Shown: piece by piece, positions 32,708-40,613 of the stretch
Layout: each line of letters starts with the position of its first letter
Numbering within the stretch: position 1 is the stretch's first letter
Source: Roseomonas nitratireducens
GTDB taxonomy: Bacteria; Pseudomonadota; Alphaproteobacteria; Acetobacterales; Acetobacteraceae
DNA length: 64,000 nt
Reading direction: 5' to 3'
Assembly (NCBI RefSeq): GCF_017813355.1
Contig: NZ_JAGIYZ010000021.1
Span: 1-64,000, forward strand
Notes under the pieces: generated by a model
What the model was told of the DNA's origin: nothing
Database searches by the model: none
What the model saw: the letters and a program-made list of their open reading frames with translations, nothing else
Position numbers and translations under genes: made by a program

Positions 32708-34312
32708 TCAGTAGCCCAGCGCGCAGCCATCCTTGCGCGGGTCGGACCCGCCGACGAGGCAGCCCTTCTCCCGGTCGATGTAGATCGCCTGGCCGCCGCC
32801 ATGCGGCTTGTCGATCAGCTCGCAGGTATGGCCGAGCCGGTTCAGGCGATCGACGACGCTGCCCGGGATGCCGCGTTCCACCTGCACCTTGCCGTCCTGC
32901 GGCATCAGGCGCGGATGGTCGATCGCCTGCTGCACGTCGAGGCCGAACTCGAAGTGGTTGGTCAGGAACAGCGTCTGACCGGTCGGCTGGAAGCGTCCGC
33001 CCATCACGCCATAGGGCATGATCGCCTGCCCGTCCTTCATCACCATGCCGGGGATGATGGTGTGCAGCGGCCGCTTGTTCGGCGCGATGCAGTTCGGGTG
33101 GCCTTCCTGCAGGCGGAAGCCGAAGCCGCGGTTCTGCAGCATGACGCCGGCCTTCTCAGCCAGGATGCCGGACCCGAAGCCCTCGAACAGCGAGTTGATG
33201 AAGGAACAGGCGTTGCCGTCCTTGTCGACGACGCAGAGGTAGACGGTGTCCTTGTGCCGGGCGAAGTCGCTCTCGCCGGCCGGCGGCAGTTCGGCCATCG
33301 CGGCCTCGTCGCGGATGATGCCCGCGAGACGTCCGAGATACTCGTCCGACAGCAGCTTCGCGACCGGCACGTCGACCATGGACGGGTCGGCGAGGAAGGC
33401 GTCGCGGTCGCGGTAGACCAGGCGCGCGGCCTCGATGTGGCGGTGGTAGCGCTCGGCGCTCCAGGGCCCCTGCTCCGGCGTCGGCTTCTTGCCGAGGATG
33501 CCGAGGATCTGCAGCACATGCATGCCGACGCCGTTCGGCGGGCACTGGAACACCTTCATGCCGCGCCAGTCGATCGAGATCGGCTCGACGAACTCCGCCA
33601 CATCGGCGCCGCGGGCGAAGTCTTCCTCCGTGTGGGTGCCGCCGGCGGCGCGCAGCGTGGCGACGATGTCGGCCGCCACCTCGCCCTCGTAGAAGGCCTT
33701 CTTGCCGCGCGCGGCGATGGCCCGCAGCGTGCGGGCGAGTTCCGGCTGGATGAAGCGGCTGCCGAGCGCGGGCGCCTCCCCATCCTTCAGGAAGCGCCGG
33801 GCGGAGGCCCCGTGCTTCATCAGCTTGCCGACCGAGCCCTGCCAGTCATTGGCGACGCGCGGGGAGACGGCAAAGCCTTCCTCGGCATAGCGGATCGCGG
33901 GCTGGAGGATGGCGTCGAGGCCGAGCCGCCCATGGGCACGGTTCAGAGCCTCCCAGGCGCTGATCGCGCCAGGCACGGTCACCGAATGGGCGGAAGTGTT
34001 GACCATGGTGGTCAGGCCCGCGGCGCGCAGCGCCTCCGGCGTCGCGCCGGCCGGCGCGCGGCCCGAGCCGTTCATCGCGATGACCTTGGAAGACCCGGCC
34101 GGGACGTAGAGGCAGAAGCAATCGCCCCCGATGCCCGTGCTCTGCGGCTCGATCACGCATTGCACGGCGCAGGCGGCGATGGCGGCGTCGAGCGCATTGC
34201 CCCCGGCCCGCAGGATGTCGAGCGCGGCGAGCGTCGCCTGGGGCATGGAGGTGGCGGCCATGCCGTTGGTCCCATAGGCGGGGCTGCGGCCGGGCAGGTG
34301 GAAATCACGCAT
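32708..34312 (-). CDS. gamma-glutamyltransferase homologue
   Basis: This 534-residue Ntn hydrolase has a processing Thr in HKDTVYLCVVDKDGN (about residue 356) and GIGGDCFCLYVPAGS. No signal peptide is visible. The start chosen is MRDFHLPGRS, which opens the conserved part; an in-frame ATG at 34378 would add residues encoded by a 15-bp tandem repeat and is less likely. It ends 10 bases before the macro-domain gene. Confidence 0.85.
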   Translation of the reverse strand: MRDFHLPGRSPAYGTNGMAATSMPQATLAALDILRAGGNALDAAIAACAVQCVIEPQSTGIGGDCFCLYVPAGSSKVIAMNGSGRAPAGATPEALRAAGLTTMVNTSAHSVTVPGAISAWEALNRAHGRLGLDAILQPAIRYAEEGFAVSPRVANDWQGSVGKLMKHGASARRFLKDGEAPALGSRFIQPELARTLRAIAARGKKAFYEGEVAADIVATLRAAGGTHTEEDFARGADVAEFVEPISIDWRGMKVFQCPPNGVGMHVLQILGILGKKPTPEQGPWSAERYHRHIEAARLVYRDRDAFLADPSMVDVPVAKLLSDEYLGRLAGIIRDEAAMAELPPAGESDFARHKDTVYLCVVDKDGNACSFINSLFEGFGSGILAEKAGVMLQNRGFGFRLQEGHPNCIAPNKRPLHTIIPGMVMKDGQAIMPYGVMGGRFQPTGQTLFLTNHFEFGLDVQQAIDHPRLMPQDGKVQVERGIPGSVVDRLNRLGHTCELIDKPHGGGQAIYIDREKGCLVGGSDPRKDGCALGY

Positions 34313-34330
34313 CGCGGAATGGTCCGTTTC

Positions 34331-34360
34331 CTGGAAGTGCCTCGGCTGGAAGTGCCTTGG
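34331..34360. repeat. 15-bp tandem repeat upstream of the GGT gene
   Basis: CTGGAAGTGCCTCGG (34331-34345) and CTGGAAGTGCCTTGG (34346-34360) differ at one base. They lie in the divergent region between the GGT gene and the csaA-like gene and might be part of its promoter region. Confidence 0.6.
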
Positions 34361-34456
34361 ATTGCCTCCCTCATGCATCGGGACGCCCGGCAGGGAAAGC
34401 CCCGCCGGCGCGGGTCGGCCCTTCGCACCGGAAGCGACCCGGTCTAAGGGGGCGCC

Positions 34457-34798
34457 ATGAGCGAGATCGCGACCTTCGACGAGTTCGACCGCCTCGACAT
34501 CCGCGTCGGCACCATCGTCGATGCCCAGCCCTTTCCGGAGGCGCGAAAGCCGTCGATCCGCCTCTGGGTCGATTTCGGCGGCAGCCTGGGGGTGAAGCGT
34601 TCCTCGGCGCAGATCACGGTGCACTACGCGCCGGACCGGCTGATCGGCCGGCAGGTGATGGCGGTGGTGAATTTTGCGCCCCGCCGGATCGCGGGCTTCG
34701 AGAGCGAGGTCCTGGTGCTCGGCGTGCCGGACGAGAACGGGGCGGTGGTGCTCCTGAAGCCCGATCTCAGGGTGCCCGACGGGGGGAAGATGTTCTGA
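34457..34798 (+). CDS. CsaA-like tRNA-binding domain protein
   Basis: This 113-residue protein is a stand-alone OB-fold EMAP/tRNA-binding domain (DIRVGTIVDAQPFP, SIRLWVDFG, VLVLGVPDENG). It is the family of CsaA and YgjH, thought to bind tRNA or act as a chaperone. Its TGA overlaps the ATG of the phosphoribosyltransferase gene (34796-34800). Confidence 0.88.
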   Translation: MSEIATFDEFDRLDIRVGTIVDAQPFPEARKPSIRLWVDFGGSLGVKRSSAQITVHYAPDRLIGRQVMAVVNFAPRRIAGFESEVLVLGVPDENGAVVLLKPDLRVPDGGKMF

Positions 34799-35274
34799 TG
34801 GCGCAGAAATACTACACGGTCACCTGGGACCAGCTGCACCGGGACAGCAAGGCGCTGGCCTGGCGGCTGCTGGAACGCGGGCCCTATCGCGGCATCGTCG
34901 CCATCACGCGCGGCGGCCTCATCCCGGCCGCGATCATCGCGCGGGAACTCGACTGCCGGCTGATCGAGAGTGTCTCCATCGTCACCTATGACGAGGAGAA
35001 GCGCGGCGAGCCGCGCGTCGCCAAGCCCCCGGTCGCGGCGGGCGACGGCGAAGGCTGGCTGATCCTGGATGATCTCGTGGACACGGGCACGACGGCGCGC
35101 GTCATCCGCGCCCTGCTGCCCAAGGCGCATTTCGCGACGGTCTATGCGAAGCCCGCCGGCAAGCCGACGGTCGACACCTTCATCACGGAAGTGTCCCAGG
35201 ACACCTGGATCCTGTTTCCCTGGGACACGGAGCCTCAGTTCATCGCGCCGATCGCGAAGTCGGTCGCGCAATAG
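34798..35274 (+). CDS. gpt: xanthine phosphoribosyltransferase
   Basis: This 158-residue PRTase has the PRPP motif WLILDDLVDTGTTAR and the opening ITRGGLIPA. The size and ending FPWDTEPQF match Gpt (xanthine-guanine phosphoribosyltransferase). It salvages xanthine or guanine. The start overlaps the CsaA-like stop. Confidence 0.9.
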   Translation: MAQKYYTVTWDQLHRDSKALAWRLLERGPYRGIVAITRGGLIPAAIIARELDCRLIESVSIVTYDEEKRGEPRVAKPPVAAGDGEGWLILDDLVDTGTTARVIRALLPKAHFATVYAKPAGKPTVDTFITEVSQDTWILFPWDTEPQFIAPIAKSVAQ

Positions 35275-35292
35275 GGCCCGAATTCACGGGCC
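35275..35292. terminator. bidirectional terminator hairpin between gpt and the Stv-like gene
   Basis: GGCCCG-AATTCA-CGGGCC lies between two convergent genes; the loop contains the stop of the minus-strand gene. Confidence 0.5.
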
Positions 35293-35790
35293 GCCGAGCC
35301 TTTTGAGCGCACCGGAATAGTCCGGCTTGTCCCAGCTGAAGACGTCGGTGCCGCTCTCGACCGAACGGCACGCGCTCCAATGGATTGTCGCGCTGGGGGT
35401 CTTGGTCTGGACCCAGCGAACGATGTCGGACAGATGGCGGCCTGAATCCTTGTCCTTCTCGGTGATGTACTGCGGATTGGCGCTGCTCGACATGGCGAGG
35501 TTGAGGTAGCCTCCCGCCTTGCTGGAGAAGAGCCGGTAGTCCCAGCACATGCCGCCGGATGCGATGGTCTCGACCGCCGCGGGGCCCGCCCCTCCGGTCA
35601 CGACCTGGTCCACTCGCTGCCCGATGGTGTTCGGCAGGCTCTCGGTATCGTTGACGTAGAAGTGGATGGTAATGCCCAGCGGCACCTTGAACTTCGCGTC
35701 GGACGGCCAGCGCGCGCCGTGGCCGCCGCACACATAGTCCAGCCGCCGAAAGAGCGAGGCCTTCAGGGCACTGACACTTGTTCCCGACAT
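35284..35790 (-). CDS. unknown protein, Stv-domain-like with a caspase-like His/Cys pattern
   Basis: This 168-residue protein has CGGHGARW near the N-terminus (His24) and IHWSACRS near the C-terminus (Cys141). GG-H-G and SAC-R resemble the His and Cys motifs of clan CD peptidases (caspase/CHAT), though the spacing is longer than usual. The overall sequence also resembles proteins annotated as putative Stv adhesins. GGAGG precedes the start by 8 bases. Its base composition looks less GC-rich than its neighbours, suggesting recent transfer. No partner gene is adjacent. Confidence 0.7.
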   Translation of the reverse strand: MSGTSVSALKASLFRRLDYVCGGHGARWPSDAKFKVPLGITIHFYVNDTESLPNTIGQRVDQVVTGGAGPAAVETIASGGMCWDYRLFSSKAGGYLNLAMSSSANPQYITEKDKDSGRHLSDIVRWVQTKTPSATIHWSACRSVESGTDVFSWDKPDYSGALKRLGGP

Positions 35791-35884
35791 GATGCACGCC
35801 TCCGTTTCGCCAATGTGGCGAAGGGGACGTTATCCGCTTTTGCGCGATCGTCGGCAGACAAAATTCAACCGATGGTCGGACGGA

Positions 35885-37183
35885 TCAGGCCGCCGTCTCC
35901 TCCCGGCTCGCCATCACCTTGTCCACGCGGCGCCCGTCCATGTCGACGATCTCGAACCGCCAGCCGGCCCAGACGATGCGGTCCCCTTCCCTGGGCACGC
36001 GCTGCAACAGCGCCAGCATCAACCCCGCGACCGTGTGGTAGGTGCCCGCACCGGGCAGCTCCGGCAGCTCGAGCCGCGCGCGCAGCTCGTCCGAAGGCAT
36101 GGAGCCGTCGAGCAGCAGCGATCCGTCGTGCCGCTCGACCGCGACGCCCGCCTCCATGTGCTCGGTCACGCCAAGCTCGCCGACGATCGCCTCGAGCAGG
36201 TCGGAGGCGGTGACGACGCCCTCGAAGGAGCCGTACTCGTCCATCACCAGCGCCATGCCGAGCCTGTCGCCGCGCAACCGCTCGAGCGCGTCGAGCGCCG
36301 AGAGCGTGTCGGGCAGCACGAGCGGCTGGCGCATCGCGCTGCCGAGCGACATGGGCTGGCCGCCGAGCATCTGGTCGAGCAGGTCCTTGGCCACGACCAC
36401 GCCGACCACGTTGTCGACGCGGCCATCGGCGACGACGAAGCGCGTCACGTCGCTCCCGCGCAGCCGTGCCGCGATCTCCTCCGCCGGGTCCGAGCGGTCG
36501 AGCCAGGCGAGGTCGTTGCGCGGCGTCATCAGGGCGCGCACCGGCTTGTCGGCAAGCCGCAGCACGCGCTCGATCATGTGCCGCTCCTCGGTCACCAGCG
36601 CGCCGGCCTGGGCGCCTTCGGCGACGACGGCCTTCACCTCCTCTTCCGTCACGGACTGCTCGGGCGGCGGCGGCGGGCCGAAAAGGCCAAGCACGAGCGC
36701 CGAGGATTTGCCCAGCACCCAGACGACCGGGGCGGAATAGCGCGCGAGCGCAGCGAGCGGGCGCGAGACGAGGATGGCGACCCGCTCCGGGTTGCGCAGC
36801 GCGACCTGCTTCGGAACCAGTTCGCCCAGGATCAGGCTGAGATAGGTGATCAGCACGACCACCAGCGCGAAGGCGATCTCGTCGCCATAGGGGGCGACGC
36901 CGGGAATCGCCTCGAACGCCGCGCCGAGCGTCGTGGCGAGCGTCGCGCCGCCATAGGCGCCGGCGAAGATGCCGACCATGGTGATGCCCACCTGCACGGT
37001 CGGCAGGAAGCGCTGCGGGTCCTCGGCGAGCGCGATGGCGGCCTCCGCCCCCAGGCTGCCCCTGCGCTGCAGCGCCAGCAGGCGGGACCGCCGCGCGGAG
37101 ACGATCGCCAGTTCGCTCATGGCGAAGACGCCGTTCAGCAGGACGAGCAGGACGATGATGCCGATCTCGAGGGCGATGCCCAT
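35885..37183 (-). CDS. CNNM/CorC-type membrane protein with CBS domains
   Basis: This 432-residue protein has an N-terminal DUF21/CNNM membrane domain (about 1-190, several helices, starting IALEIGIIVLLVLLNGVFAM), a CBS pair (about 200-330; PRNDLAWLDRSDPAEEI, MDEYGSFEGVVTASDLL) and a C-terminal CorC_HlyC transporter-associated domain. The family transports or senses Mg and other cations and is often annotated as hemolysin. GGAGG lies about 12 bases upstream of the ATG at 37183. Confidence 0.9.
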   Translation of the reverse strand: MGIALEIGIIVLLVLLNGVFAMSELAIVSARRSRLLALQRRGSLGAEAAIALAEDPQRFLPTVQVGITMVGIFAGAYGGATLATTLGAAFEAIPGVAPYGDEIAFALVVVLITYLSLILGELVPKQVALRNPERVAILVSRPLAALARYSAPVVWVLGKSSALVLGLFGPPPPPEQSVTEEEVKAVVAEGAQAGALVTEERHMIERVLRLADKPVRALMTPRNDLAWLDRSDPAEEIAARLRGSDVTRFVVADGRVDNVVGVVVAKDLLDQMLGGQPMSLGSAMRQPLVLPDTLSALDALERLRGDRLGMALVMDEYGSFEGVVTASDLLEAIVGELGVTEHMEAGVAVERHDGSLLLDGSMPSDELRARLELPELPGAGTYHTVAGLMLALLQRVPREGDRIVWAGWRFEIVDMDGRRVDKVMASREETAA

Positions 37184-37403
37184 GATGCGTGGAACCTCCG
37201 GCGCGGCTTGTAGACGAGGCGGGGGCGCAAACGAAGCCGCGGCGCGGCTTGCTTCGCGGGCAGGATGGGCGCGATGCTTGGATTGCGCCTGTCGCGTCGG
37301 TCCGCGGGGCCTCCCGCAACCCACCGGAGGGCCAATTCGCGGAATTTCGCGACAATCTACGGATTAAGAGACAATTTCCACTCGCCTCGGTCGCGGAAGT
37401 GGG

Positions 37404-37419
37404 TTAATGGACCATTAAC
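37404..37419 (+). promoter_or_regulatory. CtrA-type binding site
   Basis: TTAATGGACCATTAAC is TTAA-N7-TTAAC, the full consensus of the cell-cycle regulator CtrA. It is also a 17-bp palindrome (GTTAATGG-A-CCATTAAC). It lies about 18 bases before the small gene at 37437, where it would overlap the promoter. A weaker half match (TTAA-N7-TTTC) lies about 40 bp upstream. Confidence 0.7.
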
Positions 37420-37436
37420 GCCCTGAGCGAGGTCCC

Positions 37437-37736
37437 ATGTCCGCCACCGACACCGCCCTTCCCTCCACGCCCCAGGCGGCGATCTCCATGTTCCCGCAGC
37501 GCCCGGAGGACCGCCTCCGCCTCGCCCTGCGCCGCCTGGACGAGGCGATCGGCGAGCAGTCCCAGGCCACCGCCGGCCTGCGCAGCGCCATCGGCGACCT
37601 GTCCCGCACCATGGCGAAGCTCGGCCAGAGCGTGAACGGCTACCGCAGCGCGCTCGACAGCACCGCCGTCGAGATCGAGAAGGCCCTCGCCTCCGCCCGC
37701 CGCCTGCAGGCGACGGCCGACCGGATGGTCGTGTAA
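37437..37736 (+). CDS. small coiled-coil protein under a CtrA site
   Basis: This 99-residue helical protein begins MSATDTALPSTPQAA and has a heptad-like charged helix (RPEDRLRLALRRLDEAI, RSALDSTAVEIEKAL). No domain is recognised. It stands alone, with a strong CtrA-type site just upstream and a GC-rich hairpin downstream, suggesting cell-cycle or polar-development regulation. GAGG precedes the ATG. Confidence 0.72.
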   Translation: MSATDTALPSTPQAAISMFPQRPEDRLRLALRRLDEAIGEQSQATAGLRSAIGDLSRTMAKLGQSVNGYRSALDSTAVEIEKALASARRLQATADRMVV

Positions 37737-37795
37737 CGCAGCTTCCGACCAGCGGGACACCGCTGATCCGGTGACGCCGTAGCACCTTCCCGCTT

Positions 37796-37814
37796 GCCGG
37801 CGGCCCCCGCCGGC
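37796..37814 (+). terminator. hairpin between the small CtrA-site gene and eda
   Basis: GCCGGCGG-CCC-CCGCCGGC is a perfect 8-bp stem. It probably ends the small gene's transcript before eda. Confidence 0.45.
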
Positions 37815-37844
37815 CGAAACATGGCGCGCCCCCGAGGACGCGCC

Positions 37845-38471
37845 ATGCATGACCTGATCCCCCGCCTGCGCCAGGCCCGCATCATTCCCGTGGTGCGCGC
37901 CAGCACCGCCGCCCGCGCCGCGACCGCGGTCGCCTGGCTGCAGGAGGCCGGGCTGCGCATCTTCGAGATCACCATGACCGTGCCCGAGGCGCCGGCGCTG
38001 ATCCGGGCCCTGGCCGCCGACCCCGACCTGCTGGTCGGCGCCGGCACGGTGCCGGATGCGCGCACCGCCGAGGCCTGCCTCGAGGCCGGCGCCCGCTTCA
38101 TCGTCGCCCCCTGGGTCGATGCCTCGCTCTCCGAACCCTGCCGCGACGCCGGCGCCTGCCTGATGCTCGGCGCGCTGACGCCGACCGAGGTGCGCGCCGC
38201 GCTCGCCGCCGGGGCGGATGTGGTGAAGGTCTTCCCGGCGGGATCGGCGGGGGGGCCCGCGCACATCAAGGCGCTGCGCGCCGTCTTCCCCGATGTCGCC
38301 TTCTGCCCCACCGGCGGCGTCGACGCGCGCAACGCGCCGGACTACCTGGCCGCCGGCGCCGCCTTCGTGGGCATCGGCGGGAAACTTGTGGACGAATCCC
38401 TAGTCGCGGCCGGCGACCGCGCCGCCATCACCCGCGCGGCCGAGGACGCGCTCGGCATCATGCGCGCCTGA
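37845..38471 (+). CDS. eda: KDPG/KHG aldolase
   Basis: This 208-residue class I aldolase cleaves 2-keto-3-deoxy-6-phosphogluconate to pyruvate and glyceraldehyde 3-phosphate (Entner-Doudoroff). Catalytic Glu41 is in FEITMTVPEA and Schiff-base Lys128 in VVKVFPAG. The start at MHDLIPRL is chosen because GAGGA lies about 7 bases upstream. It is followed at once by the KDG kinase gene, forming the expected pair. Confidence 0.92.
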   Translation: MHDLIPRLRQARIIPVVRASTAARAATAVAWLQEAGLRIFEITMTVPEAPALIRALAADPDLLVGAGTVPDARTAEACLEAGARFIVAPWVDASLSEPCRDAGACLMLGALTPTEVRAALAAGADVVKVFPAGSAGGPAHIKALRAVFPDVAFCPTGGVDARNAPDYLAAGAAFVGIGGKLVDESLVAAGDRAAITRAAEDALGIMRA

Positions 38472-38472
38472 G

Positions 38473-39393
38473 ATGCCGGACCTGCTCTGCATGGGCGAGC
38501 CGATGCTGGAGTTCAACCAGCAGGCGCCCGGCGCCGATGGCCGCGTGCTGTACCTGGAAGGCCATGGGGGCGACACCTCCAACGCCGCCATCGCCGCGGC
38601 GCGCTCCGGCGCCTCGGTCGGCTATGTCACCGCAATCGGCCAGGACGGGCCGGGCGATTCCTTCATGGCGCTCTGGGCGCGGGAAGGCGTCGATACCGCG
38701 ACCGTGATCCGCCGCGCCGATGCACCGACCGGCATCTACTTCGTCACGCATGATGCGCGCGGGCACAACTTCACCTTCTACCGGACCGGCAGCGCCGCCG
38801 CGCGCTACCGCCCCGAGGAGGTGCCGGAGGCCGCGATCCGCGCCGCGCGCATGCTGCACGTCTCCGGCATCAGCCAGGCGATCTCGGACAGCGCCTGCGA
38901 CGCCGTGTTCCGGGCGATCGCCATCGCGCGGGAGGCGGGCGTCCGCGTCTCCTACGACACCAATCTTCGGCTCCGGCTCTGGCCCGCCGCCAGGGCGGCC
39001 GCCGTGATCCACGCCGCGATCGGCCTGGCGGACATCGCGCTGCCCTCGCTCGACGACGCGACGGCGCTGACCGGACTCTCCGACCCCGACGCGGTGGCGG
39101 ATTTCTACCTGCGCCTGTGCCCGCTGGTGCTGCTGAAATGCGGCGCGGCGGGCTGCCTTGTCGCGACGCGGGAGGAGCGCAGGCGGATCGCGCCGCATCC
39201 GGTGGACGCGGTGGACGCGACCGGTGCGGGGGACACCTTCGCCGGCGCCTTCCTCGCCCGCACGCTTGCCGGGGACGACCCCGTCGCGGCGGCGCGCTAC
39301 GCCAATGCGGCCGCCGCGCTGTCCACCACGGGCTATGGCGCCGTCGCGCCCATCCCACGCCCCGCAGAGATCCAAGCCATGCTGGCGCCATGA
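38473..39393 (+). CDS. kdgK: 2-keto-3-deoxygluconate kinase (PfkB family)
   Basis: This 306-residue PfkB-family kinase has the N-terminal GGDTSNAAIAAARSG signature and the C-terminal anion hole/ATP motif DATGAGDTFAGAFL. Next to the aldolase it most likely phosphorylates 2-keto-3-deoxygluconate to the Eda substrate. It starts 1 base after the eda stop and overlaps the next gene by ATGA (39390-39393). Confidence 0.9.
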   Translation: MPDLLCMGEPMLEFNQQAPGADGRVLYLEGHGGDTSNAAIAAARSGASVGYVTAIGQDGPGDSFMALWAREGVDTATVIRRADAPTGIYFVTHDARGHNFTFYRTGSAAARYRPEEVPEAAIRAARMLHVSGISQAISDSACDAVFRAIAIAREAGVRVSYDTNLRLRLWPAARAAAVIHAAIGLADIALPSLDDATALTGLSDPDAVADFYLRLCPLVLLKCGAAGCLVATREERRRIAPHPVDAVDATGAGDTFAGAFLARTLAGDDPVAAARYANAAAALSTTGYGAVAPIPRPAEIQAMLAP

Positions 39394-39785
39394 GGCCCGC
39401 CGCGCTCGCCTTGGCGGCACTCCTGCTCGCCGCGGCGGGCGAGGCGCCGCCAGGGGGCATCCTGTCCTGGTGCGGCGGCGGCGTGACCGGGGGCGGCGGC
39501 GGCCTGCGCATCGCCCCGGACGGCAGCGTGACGCAGTTGCGCCGTGACCGCGCCGGGGCGCCGCTGGTCGAGACGCCGGCACCGGAGCGGCGCGCGGACT
39601 ATGCGCGCCTCGCCGCGATGCTCGACGCCGCCGGCTTCACGCGCCTTCCCCGCGGCACGCCCTCGAACATGACCTGCTCCCTGGCCTGGCGCGACGGCCC
39701 GCGGAACCACGAGGTCCTGTGGCCCATCGGGCAGCCGCCGGCAGCACTTGGGCCGATCCTGCGGGACATCGAGGCGCTGCGCTGA
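39390..39785 (+). CDS. small predicted secreted protein
   Basis: This 131-residue protein has a signal peptide (MRPAALALAALLLAAAGEA) and a glycine-rich motif (SWCGGGVTGGGGG). The remainder is mixed with Trp-rich segments (SLAWRDGPRNHEVLW). It is coupled to the sugar kinase by ATGA. No family is recognised. Confidence 0.6.
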   Translation: MRPAALALAALLLAAAGEAPPGGILSWCGGGVTGGGGGLRIAPDGSVTQLRRDRAGAPLVETPAPERRADYARLAAMLDAAGFTRLPRGTPSNMTCSLAWRDGPRNHEVLWPIGQPPAALGPILRDIEALR

Positions 39786-39809
39786 CAACCGCCAGCCCCG
39801 GCGCGAGTC

Positions 39810-40613
39810 TCATCGGGCGGCGAGGAACCCCGTCACCGCCGCGATCGCCGCCTCCCGCGCCGCGGGATCGGCGCCGAAAGTCACGGTCTGGCCGTTCGGC
39901 AGGCTGCGCGTGCGCGGCGCCTGCGTCGGGTGGTCGAACATGTGGTGCGCGCCGGCGAAGAGCCGCAGTTCGACCCGCGCGGGCGCGCGTTCGGCCAGCG
40001 CCACGCAACGGCGCGCGGGCGTCCAGTCGTCCGCGCCGCCGAGCAGCATCAGCAACGGCACCGGCGCCGCCCAGTCGGGGCTGCCGGTGAGCGTCGCGCC
40101 GCAGCCGGGATAGAAGGCGATCGCCCCTCGCAACATCCCTTCGCGCGGCGCGCCGCCGAGTGTGGCGAGCACCGTGCTGCCGCCATGCGACCAGCCGATC
40201 AGGAAGGCGCCGCCCGGCGCTTCGCCGGGCTGGCCCGCAACCCAGGCGAGCGCGGCGCGCGCATCGCCCGCGCGCCGCGCCTCGGACCGCATCGGGTGGT
40301 CGGCACGCCCACAGGCCTCCCCCAGGCCACGGCTGCCGAAACTGTCCGGGAACAGCATGGGGTGGCCCAGGGCCGTGAGGCGCGCCGCCCAGTCGGCCTC
40401 CCGCGCCGGCAGGCGCAGCGGCTGGTCGGGCCGCGCCAGGCCGCCGCAGCCATGCAGCGCGACGACGGTCGGCCGGCGCGGCACGCCCGATGCCGCCGGG
40501 ACGTGGAAGGCGCGCAGCGTCGCGCCATCCTCGGCGGGGAAGGAGATCTCCTCCGCGCCCGCCGCGATCGGCAGGGCCAGCAGCGCGGCCACGGCAAGGG
40601 CCGCCCGGATCAC
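39810..40613 (-). CDS. alpha/beta hydrolase (dienelactone hydrolase-like), secreted
   Basis: This 267-residue protein has a signal peptide (IRAALAVAALLALPIAAGA) and an alpha/beta hydrolase fold: oxyanion region VALHGCGGLA, nucleophile elbow GWSHGGST and a C-terminal His in GAHHMFDHP. It is a dienelactone-hydrolase-like protein, probably periplasmic. It starts at GTG, overlapping the upstream stop as GTGA (40610-40613), so it is coupled to the M81 peptidase gene. Confidence 0.82.
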   Translation of the reverse strand: MIRAALAVAALLALPIAAGAEEISFPAEDGATLRAFHVPAASGVPRRPTVVALHGCGGLARPDQPLRLPAREADWAARLTALGHPMLFPDSFGSRGLGEACGRADHPMRSEARRAGDARAALAWVAGQPGEAPGGAFLIGWSHGGSTVLATLGGAPREGMLRGAIAFYPGCGATLTGSPDWAAPVPLLMLLGGADDWTPARRCVALAERAPARVELRLFAGAHHMFDHPTQAPRTRSLPNGQTVTFGADPAAREAAIAAVTGFLAAR

